This document shows positions 25,203 through 33,358 of a stretch of DNA of 64,000 nt, one piece after another. The translations under genes and the position numbers were made by a program. Positions within the stretch are counted from its first letter, which is position 1, and each line of letters opens with the position of its first letter. The notes under the pieces are model-generated. The model saw only the letters and a program-made list of their open reading frames with translations. It did no database searches and had not been told where the DNA came from. The stretch is from positions 248,001-312,000 of the forward strand of contig OY970338.1 in assembly GCA_963717515.1 (NCBI GenBank). Reading direction: 5' to 3'. Source of the stretch: CAYXZQ01 sp963717515. GTDB lineage: Archaea; Nanobdellota; Nanobdellia; Woesearchaeales; DSVV01.

Positions 25203-25327
25203 CAGAGACGAGTTAAGGTTTGAATAGCATCATCTCATCCTCCCTATGGAACCATTAAATTTATAAAGGGGCAGTATTTTCTCTCACAAACCTGAATAAA
25301 TATGCATAACCTGCCGTTCCGATAGGA

Positions 25328-25349
25328 CTATTGCACCTTGTGCAGATAG
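25328..25349 (+). promoter_or_regulatory. hairpin in the leader of the uL1-uL10-P1 operon
   Basis: CTATTGCAC and GTGCAGATAG pair into a nine-bp stem with one bulged G and a CTT loop, ending 8 nt before the GGAAGGAGG ribosome site of the uL1 gene. Archaeal uL1 represses its own translation by binding an mRNA mimic of its rRNA site; this hairpin is a candidate, but the match to the rRNA motif is unchecked. Confidence 0.4.
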
Positions 25350-25367
25350 CAGGAAGGAGGCATTTTA

Positions 25368-26018
25368 ATGGATGAGAAATCTGTATCAGAAGCACTTAAG
25401 AAAGCAAGGGCAGAAGGAAAGAAGCGAAATTTCAAGCAAAGCGTCGATCTTATAATAAATCTGAGGGACCTTGACCTGAAGAAACCCGACCAGCAGGTTG
25501 ATTTCTATGCGCATACTAATCATTCAACAGGGAAGAAGCAGAAGGTCTGTGCATTTGTCGGCCCCGAGATGAAAGAGGATGCAAAGAATGTCGTCGACAC
25601 AGTGATAACTCCAGACGACTTTGGCAAATTCAAGGACAAGAAGGAATCCAAGAAGCTCGCAGAGCAGCATGACTATTTCATCGCCCAGGCAAACATAATG
25701 GCGACAGTCGCGACAACATTCGGAAAGATACTCGGCAGCAGGGGCAAGATGCCCAATCCGAAAGCTGGATGCGTTGTCCCACCTAAGGCTAATCTCGGGC
25801 CGCTTTATGAGAGACTTCAGAAGACAGTGAGACTCAAGGCAAGGGTCCTACCTGTCATCCAATGCAGCGTCGGCAAGGAGGACATGGAAGACTCTATCAT
25901 TGCTGATAACATAATGACAGTATACAGCCAACTGACACACGCCCTTCCCAATCACGAGAACAACATCAATAATATCATCGTCAAGCTTACGATGGGCAAA
26001 ACGGTCGAGATAAAATGA
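25368..26018 (+). CDS. rpl1: 50S ribosomal protein uL1
   Basis: 216 residues, normal for archaea. FVGPEMKEDAKNVVDTVI, ATTFGKILGSRGKMPNPKAGCVVPP and NIIVKLTMGKTVEIK are L1 stalk protein motifs. It binds 23S rRNA helices 76-78 and helps release the E-site tRNA; it often represses its own operon. First of a three-gene operon (uL1, uL10, P1-type) without uL11, which usually precedes it in archaea. AGGAAGGAGG lies 8 nt before the ATG. Confidence 0.97.
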   Translation: MDEKSVSEALKKARAEGKKRNFKQSVDLIINLRDLDLKKPDQQVDFYAHTNHSTGKKQKVCAFVGPEMKEDAKNVVDTVITPDDFGKFKDKKESKKLAEQHDYFIAQANIMATVATTFGKILGSRGKMPNPKAGCVVPPKANLGPLYERLQKTVRLKARVLPVIQCSVGKEDMEDSIIADNIMTVYSQLTHALPNHENNINNIIVKLTMGKTVEIK

Positions 26019-27058
26019 AAGGAGCAAAAAAGATTCCCGGACATAAGAAAAAGGCAGTCACGGAATTTGTTGGTCTGGCAAAAGACTACCCTATCATTGG
26101 CATAGTTGACGTAGAGAACCTGCCGGCAAAACAGCTCCAGAACATGAGAGCGCAGCTGAGAGGCACTATCAAGATTCTTATGACAAAAAAGCGCCTCATG
26201 AAGATAATCCTTCAAGAGGCAAAGAATGATAAGAAGGATGTTGAGAAGCTGGCTGATCATCTCAGGGGCATGCCTGCAATGATCTTCACCAAAGAGAACC
26301 CTTTCAAACTGTACAAGAAGGTGAGCCAGAACAAGTCCAGCGCACCTGCAAAGCCAGGCCAGACGGCGACAAAGGACATAGTTGTCCCTGCCGGCCCAAC
26401 GCCTTTCTCTCCAGGGCCAATCATCGGAGAGCTTGGCATGGTCAGGATAAAGACAGGTATTGTCGACGGCAAAGTTGCCATCAAGGAAGATACAACAGTC
26501 GTCAAGAAAGGAGAGGTCATCTCCCCGACAATTGCAGGCATCCTTGCAAGGCTTGGGATAGAACCAATGGAGATCGGGCTGAACCTAGTCGCTGTATATG
26601 AGGATGGATCAATATACACCAGGGATGTGCTTGAGATTGACGAGAAGGATTACATTGCCAAGATAATTCAGGCAGCAGGGGAAAGCTTCAATCTTGCAAT
26701 AATGACAGGTTATGCGACTCCTGACACAATAAACATTCTTCTCCAGAAAGCACACATGGAAGCCAAGGCTGTAGGGACATCTCAGGGAATCCTTGCAGAC
26801 GAACTTGTCTTTGAGCTGCTTGCAAAGGCTGAGGCTGAGATGAAGGGGCTCAAATCAAGCCTAAAGATTGAGACAGTCGAATCTGTTGAGGATGTGACTG
26901 TTGACGCTTCTGCTGGAGAAAAGCCGGCTGAAGAGACGCCTACGGCACAAGACGGCGAAGAAAAACAGGGAAGAGATGAAAGTGTCGAAGAACCGATAGC
27001 TGAAGAGAAAAAGGATGAGGGAGCACCTGGAGAAGTCCGGGCTGATGCTAAACAATAA
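26015..27058 (+). CDS. rpl10: 50S ribosomal protein uL10 (P0)
   Basis: 347 residues: RNA-binding N-terminus (MKGAKKIPGHKKKAVTEFVGLAKDYPIIGIVDVENLPAKQLQ), an archaeal insert domain (about 110-190, TPFSPGPIIGELG), and a C-terminal helical region to 275 that binds stalk dimers, then an acidic Glu/Asp-rich tail of about 65 residues. It anchors the P1-type stalk that recruits GTPase factors. Overlaps the uL1 stop by 4 nt. Confidence 0.96.
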   Translation: MKGAKKIPGHKKKAVTEFVGLAKDYPIIGIVDVENLPAKQLQNMRAQLRGTIKILMTKKRLMKIILQEAKNDKKDVEKLADHLRGMPAMIFTKENPFKLYKKVSQNKSSAPAKPGQTATKDIVVPAGPTPFSPGPIIGELGMVRIKTGIVDGKVAIKEDTTVVKKGEVISPTIAGILARLGIEPMEIGLNLVAVYEDGSIYTRDVLEIDEKDYIAKIIQAAGESFNLAIMTGYATPDTINILLQKAHMEAKAVGTSQGILADELVFELLAKAEAEMKGLKSSLKIETVESVEDVTVDASAGEKPAEETPTAQDGEEKQGRDESVEEPIAEEKKDEGAPGEVRADAKQ

Positions 27059-27086
27059 TACTGGTTACGTGGAGGACTGATACAAG

Positions 27087-27401
27087 ATGGAATACATATA
27101 CGCTGCAATGTTGTTGCATAAGGCAAAACAGAAGGTCGATGAGGCAACAGTCAAGAAAGTGCTCGAGGCTGCAGGTGTCAAGGCTGATGATGCCAGGATT
27201 AAGGCGCTGGTCGCAGCTCTTGACGGGGTCGACATAGAAAAAGCAATCAAGGAGACGATGATCTCTGCTCCGGCTGCTCCTGCAAAGACAGCAGAGAGCG
27301 AGAAGCCTTCTGATAAGAAGGAAGAGAAGAAGGAATCCAAGGAAGAGGAAGAGAAGAAGGAAGAGCAGGCAGCAGCAGGTCTGGGAGCCTTGTTTGGTTA
27401 G
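27087..27401 (+). CDS. rpl12: ribosomal stalk protein P1-type (aL12)
   Basis: 104 residues. The dimerising N-terminus MEYIYAAMLLHKAKQKVDEATVKKVLEAAGVKADDARIKALVAALDGVDIEKAI is followed by an Ala-rich hinge and a Lys/Glu-rich tail that ends in AAAGLGALFG, the conserved end that contacts elongation factors. Multiple dimers attach to uL10. Last gene of the operon; a T-rich terminator (27402-27414) follows. Confidence 0.95.
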   Translation: MEYIYAAMLLHKAKQKVDEATVKKVLEAAGVKADDARIKALVAALDGVDIEKAIKETMISAPAAPAKTAESEKPSDKKEEKKESKEEEEKKEEQAAAGLGALFG

Positions 27402-27414
27402 TTTTTTATTTTTT
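27402..27414 (+). terminator. oligo-T terminator of the uL1-uL10-P1 operon
   Basis: TTTTTTATTTTTT immediately after the stop of the stalk protein gene, the usual archaeal T-rich stop signal. Confidence 0.5.
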
Positions 27415-27438
27415 AATTAATTTGATGTGTGATAATAC

Positions 27439-28314
27439 ATGGCTGATGATGAAAACAATAAGCTGTTTGATGATCTGAACCAGAAACGGACAGATATTTC
27501 TAATCTTAAGAAGCGGCTGAATGAGATCAATGTTGAGAAAGAAAAATGCTACTCTGAAAAAGAAGAGGTCAGCGTAAAGATCAAAGAGCTCATAACCGAG
27601 ATAAAAGAGCTCAAGAAAGAGAGGGATGAGCAGACTACCCAAGTCAGGAAACAGAAGAATGAGAAGGCTGACGTTATTACCAAGATAAAGGCAGAGATCG
27701 GCAAGATAATCAAGCTCAAGAAGGAAAGGCAGGATATCTCAAAAAAATTCAACATTAAAGGCGACCCTGTCAGGCTCAAGAAACAGATAGAGGACCTTGA
27801 GTACAAGATGGAGACAGAGGCTGTTTCTTTTGAGAAAGAGCAGAAAATCATGAAGACAATCAATGAGCTGAAGTCCAAATTCAGCGAATTTTCTGAAGTT
27901 GAGACTGTCATCGACGAGATCAATGAAACATCAGCTTCAATCGACAACCTCAAGTCAAAAGAGAGGGAATTCAAGAAGAACATCAGGAAGAATGCCAGGG
28001 AGAGCCAGAAGAAGCACGAAAAGATGCTGGAGCTTTCAAAGGTTGTCGACGAGCTTAAAGCCAAGGAAAAGGAGCATTATGAGAGATTCTCTGTTCTTAA
28101 AACTGAATTCGCAAATACAAACAAGAAACTAAAAGATCTGTTATCTGACCTTGGCGGGATAAGGGACAATGTTGAGAAAGTCAGGACAAAAAGAAGAGAA
28201 GACCAGAAGGCAAAAAAAGAGATGACCATCAAGGAGAAGAAAGACCTGGTCAATGAGAAGATAAAAAAAGGCGAGAAGCTCACCACAGAAGACCTTCTTG
28301 TATACCAGAGATAA
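27439..28314 (+). CDS. archaeal long coiled-coil protein (COG1340-like)
   Basis: 291 residues, almost entirely coiled coil (residues 10-260), Lys/Glu-rich with no membrane segment, ending in KEKKDLVNEKIKKGEKLTTEDLLVYQR. The C-terminal KxKKxLxxxIKxGEKLxxxDLxxxQ pattern and length fit the archaeal coiled-coil family COG1340, whose role is unknown. It follows the stalk operon by 37 nt and may be cotranscribed by read-through. Confidence 0.75.
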   Translation: MADDENNKLFDDLNQKRTDISNLKKRLNEINVEKEKCYSEKEEVSVKIKELITEIKELKKERDEQTTQVRKQKNEKADVITKIKAEIGKIIKLKKERQDISKKFNIKGDPVRLKKQIEDLEYKMETEAVSFEKEQKIMKTINELKSKFSEFSEVETVIDEINETSASIDNLKSKEREFKKNIRKNARESQKKHEKMLELSKVVDELKAKEKEHYERFSVLKTEFANTNKKLKDLLSDLGGIRDNVEKVRTKRREDQKAKKEMTIKEKKDLVNEKIKKGEKLTTEDLLVYQR

Positions 28315-28368
28315 AATCAAATCTATCGCAGCAATATTTATAAACCAACAGGATGTTCCACTTCTTCT

Positions 28369-29544
28369 ATGCCGGAAAGATTCAAAAAAGAGGCCTTAGA
28401 CATCCATTCCTTGAACAAAGGCAAGATAGAGATATGCCCGAAGATCAAGATAAAGACCAAGAAAGACCTCTCACTCCTGTACACTCCCGGTGTTGCTGAG
28501 GTGTCAAAGAAAATTGCTGAAAACAAGCTCAATGCGTACAAATACACAATCAAGGGCAATACGGTCGCCATTGTCTCTGACGGCTCGGCAGTGCTCGGGC
28601 TTGGGGACATAGGAGGTTATGCCGCCATACCCGTGATGGAGGGCAAGGCTGTCCTTTTCAAGGAGTTTGCAGGCATTGATGCTTTCCCTATCATATTTGA
28701 GGATTATCATTCCGACTTCATTGAGGATGTCCAGAACATAGCGCCCATATTCGGAGGGATCAATCTTGAAGATATCGCTGCCCCAAAATGTTTCGAAGTT
28801 GAGGAAAAGCTACAGAACATAGGGATACCAGTCATGCATGATGACCAGTGGGGGACAGCTGTCGTAGTGCTTGCAGCAATAATAAATTCTGCCAAGGTTG
28901 TAGGAAAAGATTTCGACTCATTGAGGATAGTCATAAGCGGCGCTGGCGCTGCTGGCATTGCAATTACAAAGATGCTTCTCATGTATGGCAGACCGAGAGA
29001 CCTCATCATGTGCGATAGCAAGGGCATAATTTATCCGGGAAGGGAATTCCTCAACCTCTACAAGGAAGAGATGGCGCTCAAGACAAACAAGTATAGGCTC
29101 AAAGGCACACTTGCCGATGCGATGCAGGGCGCAGATGTTTTCATAGGAGTCTCAGCAGCCGGCATAGTCAAGAAGGAGATGGTCAGCAAGATGGCAAAGG
29201 ATTCAATCGTCCTTGCACTGGCAAATCCTATCCCTGAGATAATGCCTGAATTGGCAAAAAAAGGTGGGGCCCGGATTATCGGAACTGGCAGGAGCGACTA
29301 CCCCAACCAGGTGAACAATGTCCTGGCATTCCCAGGTATATTCAGAGGGGCTCTCGATGCATGCTCAACAAGCATCAATACGGAGATGAAGATTGCCGCA
29401 GCCCACGCTCTTGCAGGATATATGAAAAATCCCCGGGAGGACAGTATCATACCTGACACACTTGACAGGAAGCTCCCTTATGTTATTGCCGATGCAGTCG
29501 AGAAAACAGCAAAGATGAGCGGCTGCGCAAGGTACATAAAATGA
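28369..29544 (+). CDS. maeB: NAD(P)-dependent malic enzyme
   Basis: 391 residues. YTPGV with catalytic Tyr38, the Lys of EGKAVLFKEFAG (about 82-93), metal ligands in EDIAAPKCFEVE and HDDQWGTA, and the Rossmann motif GAGAAGIA (about 190-197). The enzyme decarboxylates malate to pyruvate, linking C4 acids to central metabolism. A TATA box (AATATTTATAAACC, about 28333-28346) supports a leaderless start at 28369. Overlaps the next gene by 4 nt. Confidence 0.95.
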   Translation: MPERFKKEALDIHSLNKGKIEICPKIKIKTKKDLSLLYTPGVAEVSKKIAENKLNAYKYTIKGNTVAIVSDGSAVLGLGDIGGYAAIPVMEGKAVLFKEFAGIDAFPIIFEDYHSDFIEDVQNIAPIFGGINLEDIAAPKCFEVEEKLQNIGIPVMHDDQWGTAVVVLAAIINSAKVVGKDFDSLRIVISGAGAAGIAITKMLLMYGRPRDLIMCDSKGIIYPGREFLNLYKEEMALKTNKYRLKGTLADAMQGADVFIGVSAAGIVKKEMVSKMAKDSIVLALANPIPEIMPELAKKGGARIIGTGRSDYPNQVNNVLAFPGIFRGALDACSTSINTEMKIAAAHALAGYMKNPREDSIIPDTLDRKLPYVIADAVEKTAKMSGCARYIK

Positions 29545-30209
29545 ACACCAACACCAGCAGTTTTGCCAAGAAAGAACTGTTTCCCCTGGTAGTCATCATT
29601 GCAATGTTTTTTATTGCATTCTTCCTTTATCCTAAGATGCCTCAGAAGATGCCTGTCCATTGGAACTTCAATGGTGAGATTGACGGTTACGGCTCGAGGT
29701 TCACTGGGCTGTTTCTCATGCCCATAATCGCCCTAGCTGTATTCGGGATAATGACCATAATACCCTATATCGCCGTCTATAAGAAGAACATAAAGGCATT
29801 CTACTTCTACTATTTCGGATTCAAGGTGGCATTCGTGCTGTTCATGCTCATCCTCTACATCATAACTCTTCTTCCGAATTTCGACATAAACATAAACATG
29901 AACTACCTTATACTTCCCCTGCTCGGAGGGCTCATATATTTCTCAGGGGTGCTCATGCAGAGGTCCAAGCGCAACTTCTTCATAGGCATCAGGACGCCCT
30001 GGACCCTTGCAAGCGACAGAGTTTGGAAGAAGACACATGAGCTGGGGGCGAAAGGATTCAAAGTGATTGCGGTCCTCATGGTCCTGTCAGTGTTTCTAGG
30101 GAAATACGCGCTCTTTGCATCAGTTGGTGCGCTCCTGCTGTTTGTGGTATATCTTATCTATTATTCATATGCGCTTTTCAGCAAGGAAAAGCCCAATGGA
30201 AAGATTTAA
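29541..30209 (+). CDS. SdpI-family membrane protein (DUF1648 domain)
   Basis: 222 residues. About six hydrophobic helices; the N-terminal block FLYPKMPQKMPVHWNFNGEIDGYGSRFTGLFLMP is the DUF1648 motif and RNFFIGIRTPWTLASDRVWKKTHELG is the SdpI motif. In Bacillus SdpI protects against a toxic peptide; the archaeal role is unknown. Overlaps malic enzyme by 4 nt, an unexplained coupling. Confidence 0.88.
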   Translation: MNTNTSSFAKKELFPLVVIIAMFFIAFFLYPKMPQKMPVHWNFNGEIDGYGSRFTGLFLMPIIALAVFGIMTIIPYIAVYKKNIKAFYFYYFGFKVAFVLFMLILYIITLLPNFDININMNYLILPLLGGLIYFSGVLMQRSKRNFFIGIRTPWTLASDRVWKKTHELGAKGFKVIAVLMVLSVFLGKYALFASVGALLLFVVYLIYYSYALFSKEKPNGKI

Positions 30210-30234
30210 ATAATCCTGATGATTGAATATTTGC

Positions 30235-30435
30235 ATGGACGAAGAAGAATATCTCGAGGACGAATACAAGGCTGAAGAGAAGGAGAAGAATGTCTACAGC
30301 AAGAAAGCCAGGGATGAGCTTGTCGAGAATGACGAGATAAGCGCAGAGGAAGAGGGCTTCATGGCCGGATATGAGTCTGACGAAGATGAAGGGCAGGACG
30401 ATGACGTCGATGATGATGATGATGACAAGGAATAG
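30235..30435 (+). CDS. small acidic protein, unknown
   Basis: 66 residues from the ATG at 30235, extremely acidic, ending in a run of Asp before Lys-Glu. The middle KKARDELVENDEISAEEEGFMAGY is less repetitive and looks like a conserved core. A TATA box (AAGATTTAAATAA, about 30200-30212) stands 23 nt before the ATG. No function known. Confidence 0.6.
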   Translation: MDEEEYLEDEYKAEEKEKNVYSKKARDELVENDEISAEEEGFMAGYESDEDEGQDDDVDDDDDDKE

Positions 30436-30445
30436 TTCTGCTGTC

Positions 30446-30859
30446 TCAACCTGATTCTTTTATATTTCTTATGATTGAGCTTTTGAATTCATTTTCCCTG
30501 TATGGTGCTATCCTTTTTATTTCAATACCAAGCTTTTTGACTCCTGGATCTGATTCAAGACCTAGGTCATGCTGATCATAACCCAGGCAAACGATCTCAG
30601 GCCTGACCTCCTCCAGGGTCTCCATGTAATCAAGGTCATCCCTCCCAAGAATCGCCCGGTCCACGTATGGCAGGCTGCTAACATTTGAAAGCCTGGTCAT
30701 CTCATCATGGACAGGTGGCTTTTTCTTGAACCTAATCACGTTACTGTCCCTGCCCACGACTACAATGAGCTCATTGCCAAGCTTCTTCGCCTCCTTCAAG
30801 AAATGCTCATGCCCCCTGTGGAGGATGTCAAAAGTCCCGAATACAAGGATCTTCTTCAT
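30446..30859 (-). CDS. ribL: FAD synthase RibL (archaeal nucleotidyltransferase)
   Basis: 137 residues. FGTFDILHRGHEHFL carries the HxGH motif (H14, H17) of the cytidylyltransferase-like superfamily; YRENEFKSSIIRN supplies the S-S/TxxR motif. Size and YDQHDLG fit archaeal RibL, which adenylates FMN to FAD. A glycerol-3-phosphate cytidylyltransferase is the main alternative. Confidence 0.82.
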   Translation of the reverse strand: MKKILVFGTFDILHRGHEHFLKEAKKLGNELIVVVGRDSNVIRFKKKPPVHDEMTRLSNVSSLPYVDRAILGRDDLDYMETLEEVRPEIVCLGYDQHDLGLESDPGVKKLGIEIKRIAPYRENEFKSSIIRNIKESG

Positions 30860-31033
30860 ATCAGCCAGTCCATATCTACATCATATTTAAAAAGGTTGCC
30901 TTTTAGCATCTCTTATTTATTATTTTGACAACTAGCAGGCATGGCACTGGCGTAACCACCAAAAAGTTTAAATAGTAGTTGTGATTTAAAAATAACAATA
31001 TTTTGTTATGACTATAGGGTGAGGTGTAGGATA

Positions 31034-32320
31034 ATGGGTGAATTGAAATATGTTACAGCATTTCTAGTGTTCCTGATACTAATCCTGTCAGGCTGCAGCC
31101 TGTTTGTGGCGCAGCAGCCGGCAGCAGGGGACAAGGTATGCGTTTCCAAGGAGGCATTGAGCAGTGTCCTTTCGCAGCTCAACATGTCCATTGAGGACCT
31201 GAACAGCAACCAGACAGGTCCTGCGATGGGTACAGGGAATGAGACTATGACACAGCCTCCAGCTGAGACAAATACCAGCACAGTGCCGCCAGCAGTGGGC
31301 AATGAGACGACAACGCCTCCAGTGTCTGAGATTCCGACCAAGTATTATAAAGAAGGAGACCTTGTGAAGCTTTCTCCTGTCGCTACAGATGCAGACAATG
31401 ATCAGGTCACTTTCACCTATACACAGCCGCTTGATGCGAACGGCGAGTGGCAGACAGGACCTGGGGATGCAGGAGAATATCTTGTCACAGTGACTGCATC
31501 TGATGGCAAGTCCCAGACAAGCAGGGAGATAAGGATAGTAATCAACAGCGCAAACTCTGCTCCGGTCATCAACGGTGTTCAGAACATCACTGTAAATGAG
31601 GGTGACACTATAAGCTTCAATCCGCAGGTCTCAGATGCAGACGGCGACACAGTCACTGTCTCGTATTCAGGCTGGATGACAACGTCAACTTACCAGACCA
31701 ATTACAATGATGCTGGTGAGCATTTGGTTACCATCACTGCCAATGACGGCAAGACAACAACTGAGAAGACAGTTAAGGTCACAGTGCTGCAGAATAACAG
31801 GCCACCAGTGCTTTCAGAGCTTGAGCCTTTGACTGTGAATGAAGGAGAGCTGGTCTCGATCAACGCGACTGCGACAGACCCTGACGGAGACCCTGTGAAA
31901 ATCATATACAGTAGTCCGCTCGACGCAAACGGGCAGTGGCAGACAAAGGCAGGGGATGCAGGGACATACCTTGTAACAGTTACTGCATCCGACGGCACGC
32001 TTGAGGACAGCCAGACAATCTCGATTGTTGTCCAGAGCCCGAACCATGCACCGGTAATCAGCATCGACAATATTGATGTAACTGTGGATGAAGGGAAAAC
32101 CAGTCTGGTGACATTGAATCCAATCGTGTCAGATCCCGACGGAGACAATGTCCAGGTATCATACTCAGGTTGGATGACGACATCCACTAAGGAAGTCTCG
32201 TCTGCTGATGAGGGTGTGCACCAGGTGACAGTAACAGCCAGCGACGGGCAGCTGCAGTCAAGCGTAACAATCGATGTGACTGTCAATGTAAACCACCCGC
32301 CGTCATTCAATTTCGGTTAG
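31034..32320 (+). CDS. secreted lipoprotein with four Ig/cadherin-like repeats
   Basis: 428 residues. Signal peptide with a lipobox-like LSGC (Cys about 22), then a Thr/Asn/Pro-rich linker with many NxT/S sites (about 55-105), then four beta-sandwich repeats of about 85 residues (from about 103, 185, 270 and 350). Repeats 1 and 3 share PLDANG-WQT--GDAG-YLVTVTASDG; repeats 2 and 4 share YSGWMTTST and VTVTASDG. Asp-rich DxDxD-type segments (ATDADNDQV, DPDGDPV) may bind calcium. A surface adhesin or sugar-binding role is likely. Start chosen at 31034 because GGGTGAGGTG lies before it. Confidence 0.82.
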   Translation: MGELKYVTAFLVFLILILSGCSLFVAQQPAAGDKVCVSKEALSSVLSQLNMSIEDLNSNQTGPAMGTGNETMTQPPAETNTSTVPPAVGNETTTPPVSEIPTKYYKEGDLVKLSPVATDADNDQVTFTYTQPLDANGEWQTGPGDAGEYLVTVTASDGKSQTSREIRIVINSANSAPVINGVQNITVNEGDTISFNPQVSDADGDTVTVSYSGWMTTSTYQTNYNDAGEHLVTITANDGKTTTEKTVKVTVLQNNRPPVLSELEPLTVNEGELVSINATATDPDGDPVKIIYSSPLDANGQWQTKAGDAGTYLVTVTASDGTLEDSQTISIVVQSPNHAPVISIDNIDVTVDEGKTSLVTLNPIVSDPDGDNVQVSYSGWMTTSTKEVSSADEGVHQVTVTASDGQLQSSVTIDVTVNVNHPPSFNFG

Positions 32321-32353
32321 ATTTTTAAATACCTTTTTTTTTCTCTTATTCTT

Positions 32354-33358
32354 ATGGAAAGCAAGCTGCCTTTTGAGAACATCAAACGCGAAATTCTCAT
32401 AAAGAAGGAGACAGAGACAAGCGACAGGTTCGGTTCGTATCCTGAGAAAAGACCTGCTGATACGCTTCTCAACTATGGGATCGTAAATATAGATAAGCCA
32501 AGGGGGCCGACTTCACACCAGGTAAGCGATTATGTCAAGAAGATAGTGGGTGTATCAAAGGCAGGGCATTCAGGTACTCTTGACCCTAAAGTAACAGGTG
32601 TCCTGCCTGTTGCACTCGGTAGCGGGACAAGGATTGTCCAGAGCCTCCTTCCAGCAGGCAAGGAATATGTAGCCCTTATGCACCTGCACAAGGAGATACC
32701 GGGTGGGAAGGTAATCCATACATGCAAGGAATTTCTTGGGAAGATAAGGCAGCTTCCACCTATCAAATCAAGTGTCAAGCGCCAGATGAGAACCCGTACA
32801 ATATACTATATAAACATAATTGAGATCAATGGGCAAGATGTGCTCTTCAGGGCAGGGACTCAGGCAGGTACATATATCAGGAAACTCATACATGATATAG
32901 GACAGAAGCTCGGCTGTGGAGCGCATATGGCCGAGCTTCGCAGGACTAAAGCCGGACCGTTCGATGAATCAAGCCTCGTGACACTGCAGGACCTTGCAGA
33001 TGCCTGCCATTTCTACAGGGAAAACGGAAGCGAAGCATATCTTCGCAAGGTCATACAGCCGCTTGAGAACGCTGTCGGGCATCTGCCTAAGATATGGGTG
33101 ATGGACACTACAGTAGACAGCCTCTGCCATGGAGCAAGCCTGAAGGTCCCCGGAATATGCAGGATAGAGTCCGGGATTGAACAGAGCGATCCAGTTGCCA
33201 TCATGACCCTAAAAGGGGAGCTCGTAGCCCTCGGAATTGCTGCGATGGCATCAAAAGAAATGTTTATAAAGGAAAGGGGCATAGCTATCTCAGCGCACAA
33301 GGTCTTCATGAAGACAGGGACCTACCCGAGGATTGAAAAGGCAATAAAGGGGGAATGA
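32354..33358 (+). CDS. cbf5: tRNA/rRNA pseudouridine synthase Cbf5
   Basis: 334 residues. TruB-type catalytic Asp77 in GHSGTLDPKVTGVLPVALG, RQLPPIKSSVKRQMRTRTIYY, and a C-terminal PUA domain (about 255-330). In archaea Cbf5 works with Nop10, Gar1 and L7Ae on H/ACA guides and can also make tRNA psi55. A TATA box (ATTTTTAAATACC, 32321-32333) indicates a leaderless start. Its stop overlaps the glyA start. Confidence 0.96.
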   Translation: MESKLPFENIKREILIKKETETSDRFGSYPEKRPADTLLNYGIVNIDKPRGPTSHQVSDYVKKIVGVSKAGHSGTLDPKVTGVLPVALGSGTRIVQSLLPAGKEYVALMHLHKEIPGGKVIHTCKEFLGKIRQLPPIKSSVKRQMRTRTIYYINIIEINGQDVLFRAGTQAGTYIRKLIHDIGQKLGCGAHMAELRRTKAGPFDESSLVTLQDLADACHFYRENGSEAYLRKVIQPLENAVGHLPKIWVMDTTVDSLCHGASLKVPGICRIESGIEQSDPVAIMTLKGELVALGIAAMASKEMFIKERGIAISAHKVFMKTGTYPRIEKAIKGE

